Assembly (NCBI GenBank): GCA_027061805.1
Contig: JAMOWA010000011.1
Location: 1 to 61,518 of the forward strand
Length of the DNA stretch: 61,518 nucleotides
Source: Thermoanaerobaculia bacterium
GTDB lineage: Bacteria > Acidobacteriota > Thermoanaerobaculia > Thermoanaerobaculales > Sulfomarinibacteraceae
Direction: 5' to 3'
In this document: piece by piece, positions 61,399 to 61,518 of the stretch
How positions within the stretch are numbered: the first letter of the stretch is position 1
How the letters are laid out: each line of letters opens with the position of its first letter
Position numbers and translations under genes: made by a program
The notes under the pieces: generated by a model
The model's database searches: none
Seen by the model: the letters and a program-made list of their open reading frames with translations, nothing else
Told to the model about the DNA's origin: nothing

Positions 61399-61518
61399 CC
61401 CATTAGAAGGCGTTCGTCAAGCGGGCACAGTTTGAGTTGAGCCGGGGCGGGGGTGCCCGGCGATGGTCTGGACAGGTTGTGGAGCGCACCGGATGGTGAT
61501 TGCCCTGCGGCCGGACTC

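Noticed and set aside
61373-61518. Insertion-sequence end
   Set aside because: Only a 13-bp direct repeat is seen; there is no inverted terminal repeat or transposase in the window.

Overview
The window is about 61.5 kb of very GC-rich (roughly 70%) bacterial chromosome, densely packed with conserved housekeeping genes. The gene set points to a Gram-negative with an outer membrane: a PilQ secretin, a TamA/BamA-like Omp85 barrel with TamB, several lipoproteins, and the futalosine menaquinone enzyme MqnE. The orders pilMNOPQ near aroK/accBC and yceD-rpmF-plsX-fabH-fabD-fabG resemble what I recall for Desulfobacterota/Desulfuromonadota (former Deltaproteobacteria), so a high-GC member of that group is my tentative placement. 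This is inference. An acidobacterial or related lineage is not excluded. I saw no rRNA, tRNA, CRISPR array, intact transposase or phage gene.

Region 1 (1-19.9 kb). After a repeat-rich left edge and a CNNM/CorC membrane protein, about 18 kb reads on the minus strand. In transcription order it holds pilM-N-O-P-Q and two lipoproteins (one with five IPT/TIG domains). These are followed by a TPR protein, a Roadblock/LC7 protein, accB, accC and aroK. The run ends with a phosphoesterase, a HEAT-cyclophilin-thioredoxin fusion, a 2-hydroxyacid dehydrogenase and a GT2/GT39 lipid-linked sugar transfer pair. Overlapping or touching stop/start codons suggest a few long operons.

Region 2 (20-33 kb). rpmB, convergent with a bifunctional Rel (RXKD motif); threonine synthase; rho with a 577-base leader, followed by mqnE; cvpA and a CBS-pair protein. 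Next is the fatty acid/phospholipid operon yceD-rpmF-plsX-fabH-fabD-fabG, driven by a clear TTGACT-16-TATACT promoter.

Region 3 (33-45 kb). A secreted M1-type metallopeptidase, then hemH-hemG on the plus strand facing hemA-hemC-hemB-hemL-hemE-hemN on the minus strand. This is nearly the whole route from glutamyl-tRNA to haem, but no hemD is visible.

Region 4 (45-61.5 kb). nadK-tamB-tamA/bamA-like on the minus strand; a decayed chorismate mutase remnant; an alpha-oxoamine synthase; class I-alpha glnA with a strong promoter and an upstream palindrome. A DUF6125-like protein, a PHP hydrolase and a lipoprotein follow. A visibly lower-GC gene for a CBM9/DUF5916-type outer-membrane protein ends the window.

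The most unusual material is in the gaps between genes. At least four families of dispersed repeats occur there: a ~165-bp hairpin-centred element in two clear copies and one distant relative; an 8-bp-period repeat (about AGGACGTN) at five loci, two sharing the same flank; a composite element built around TTCGTTTCACG; and a long inverted repeat at the left edge.
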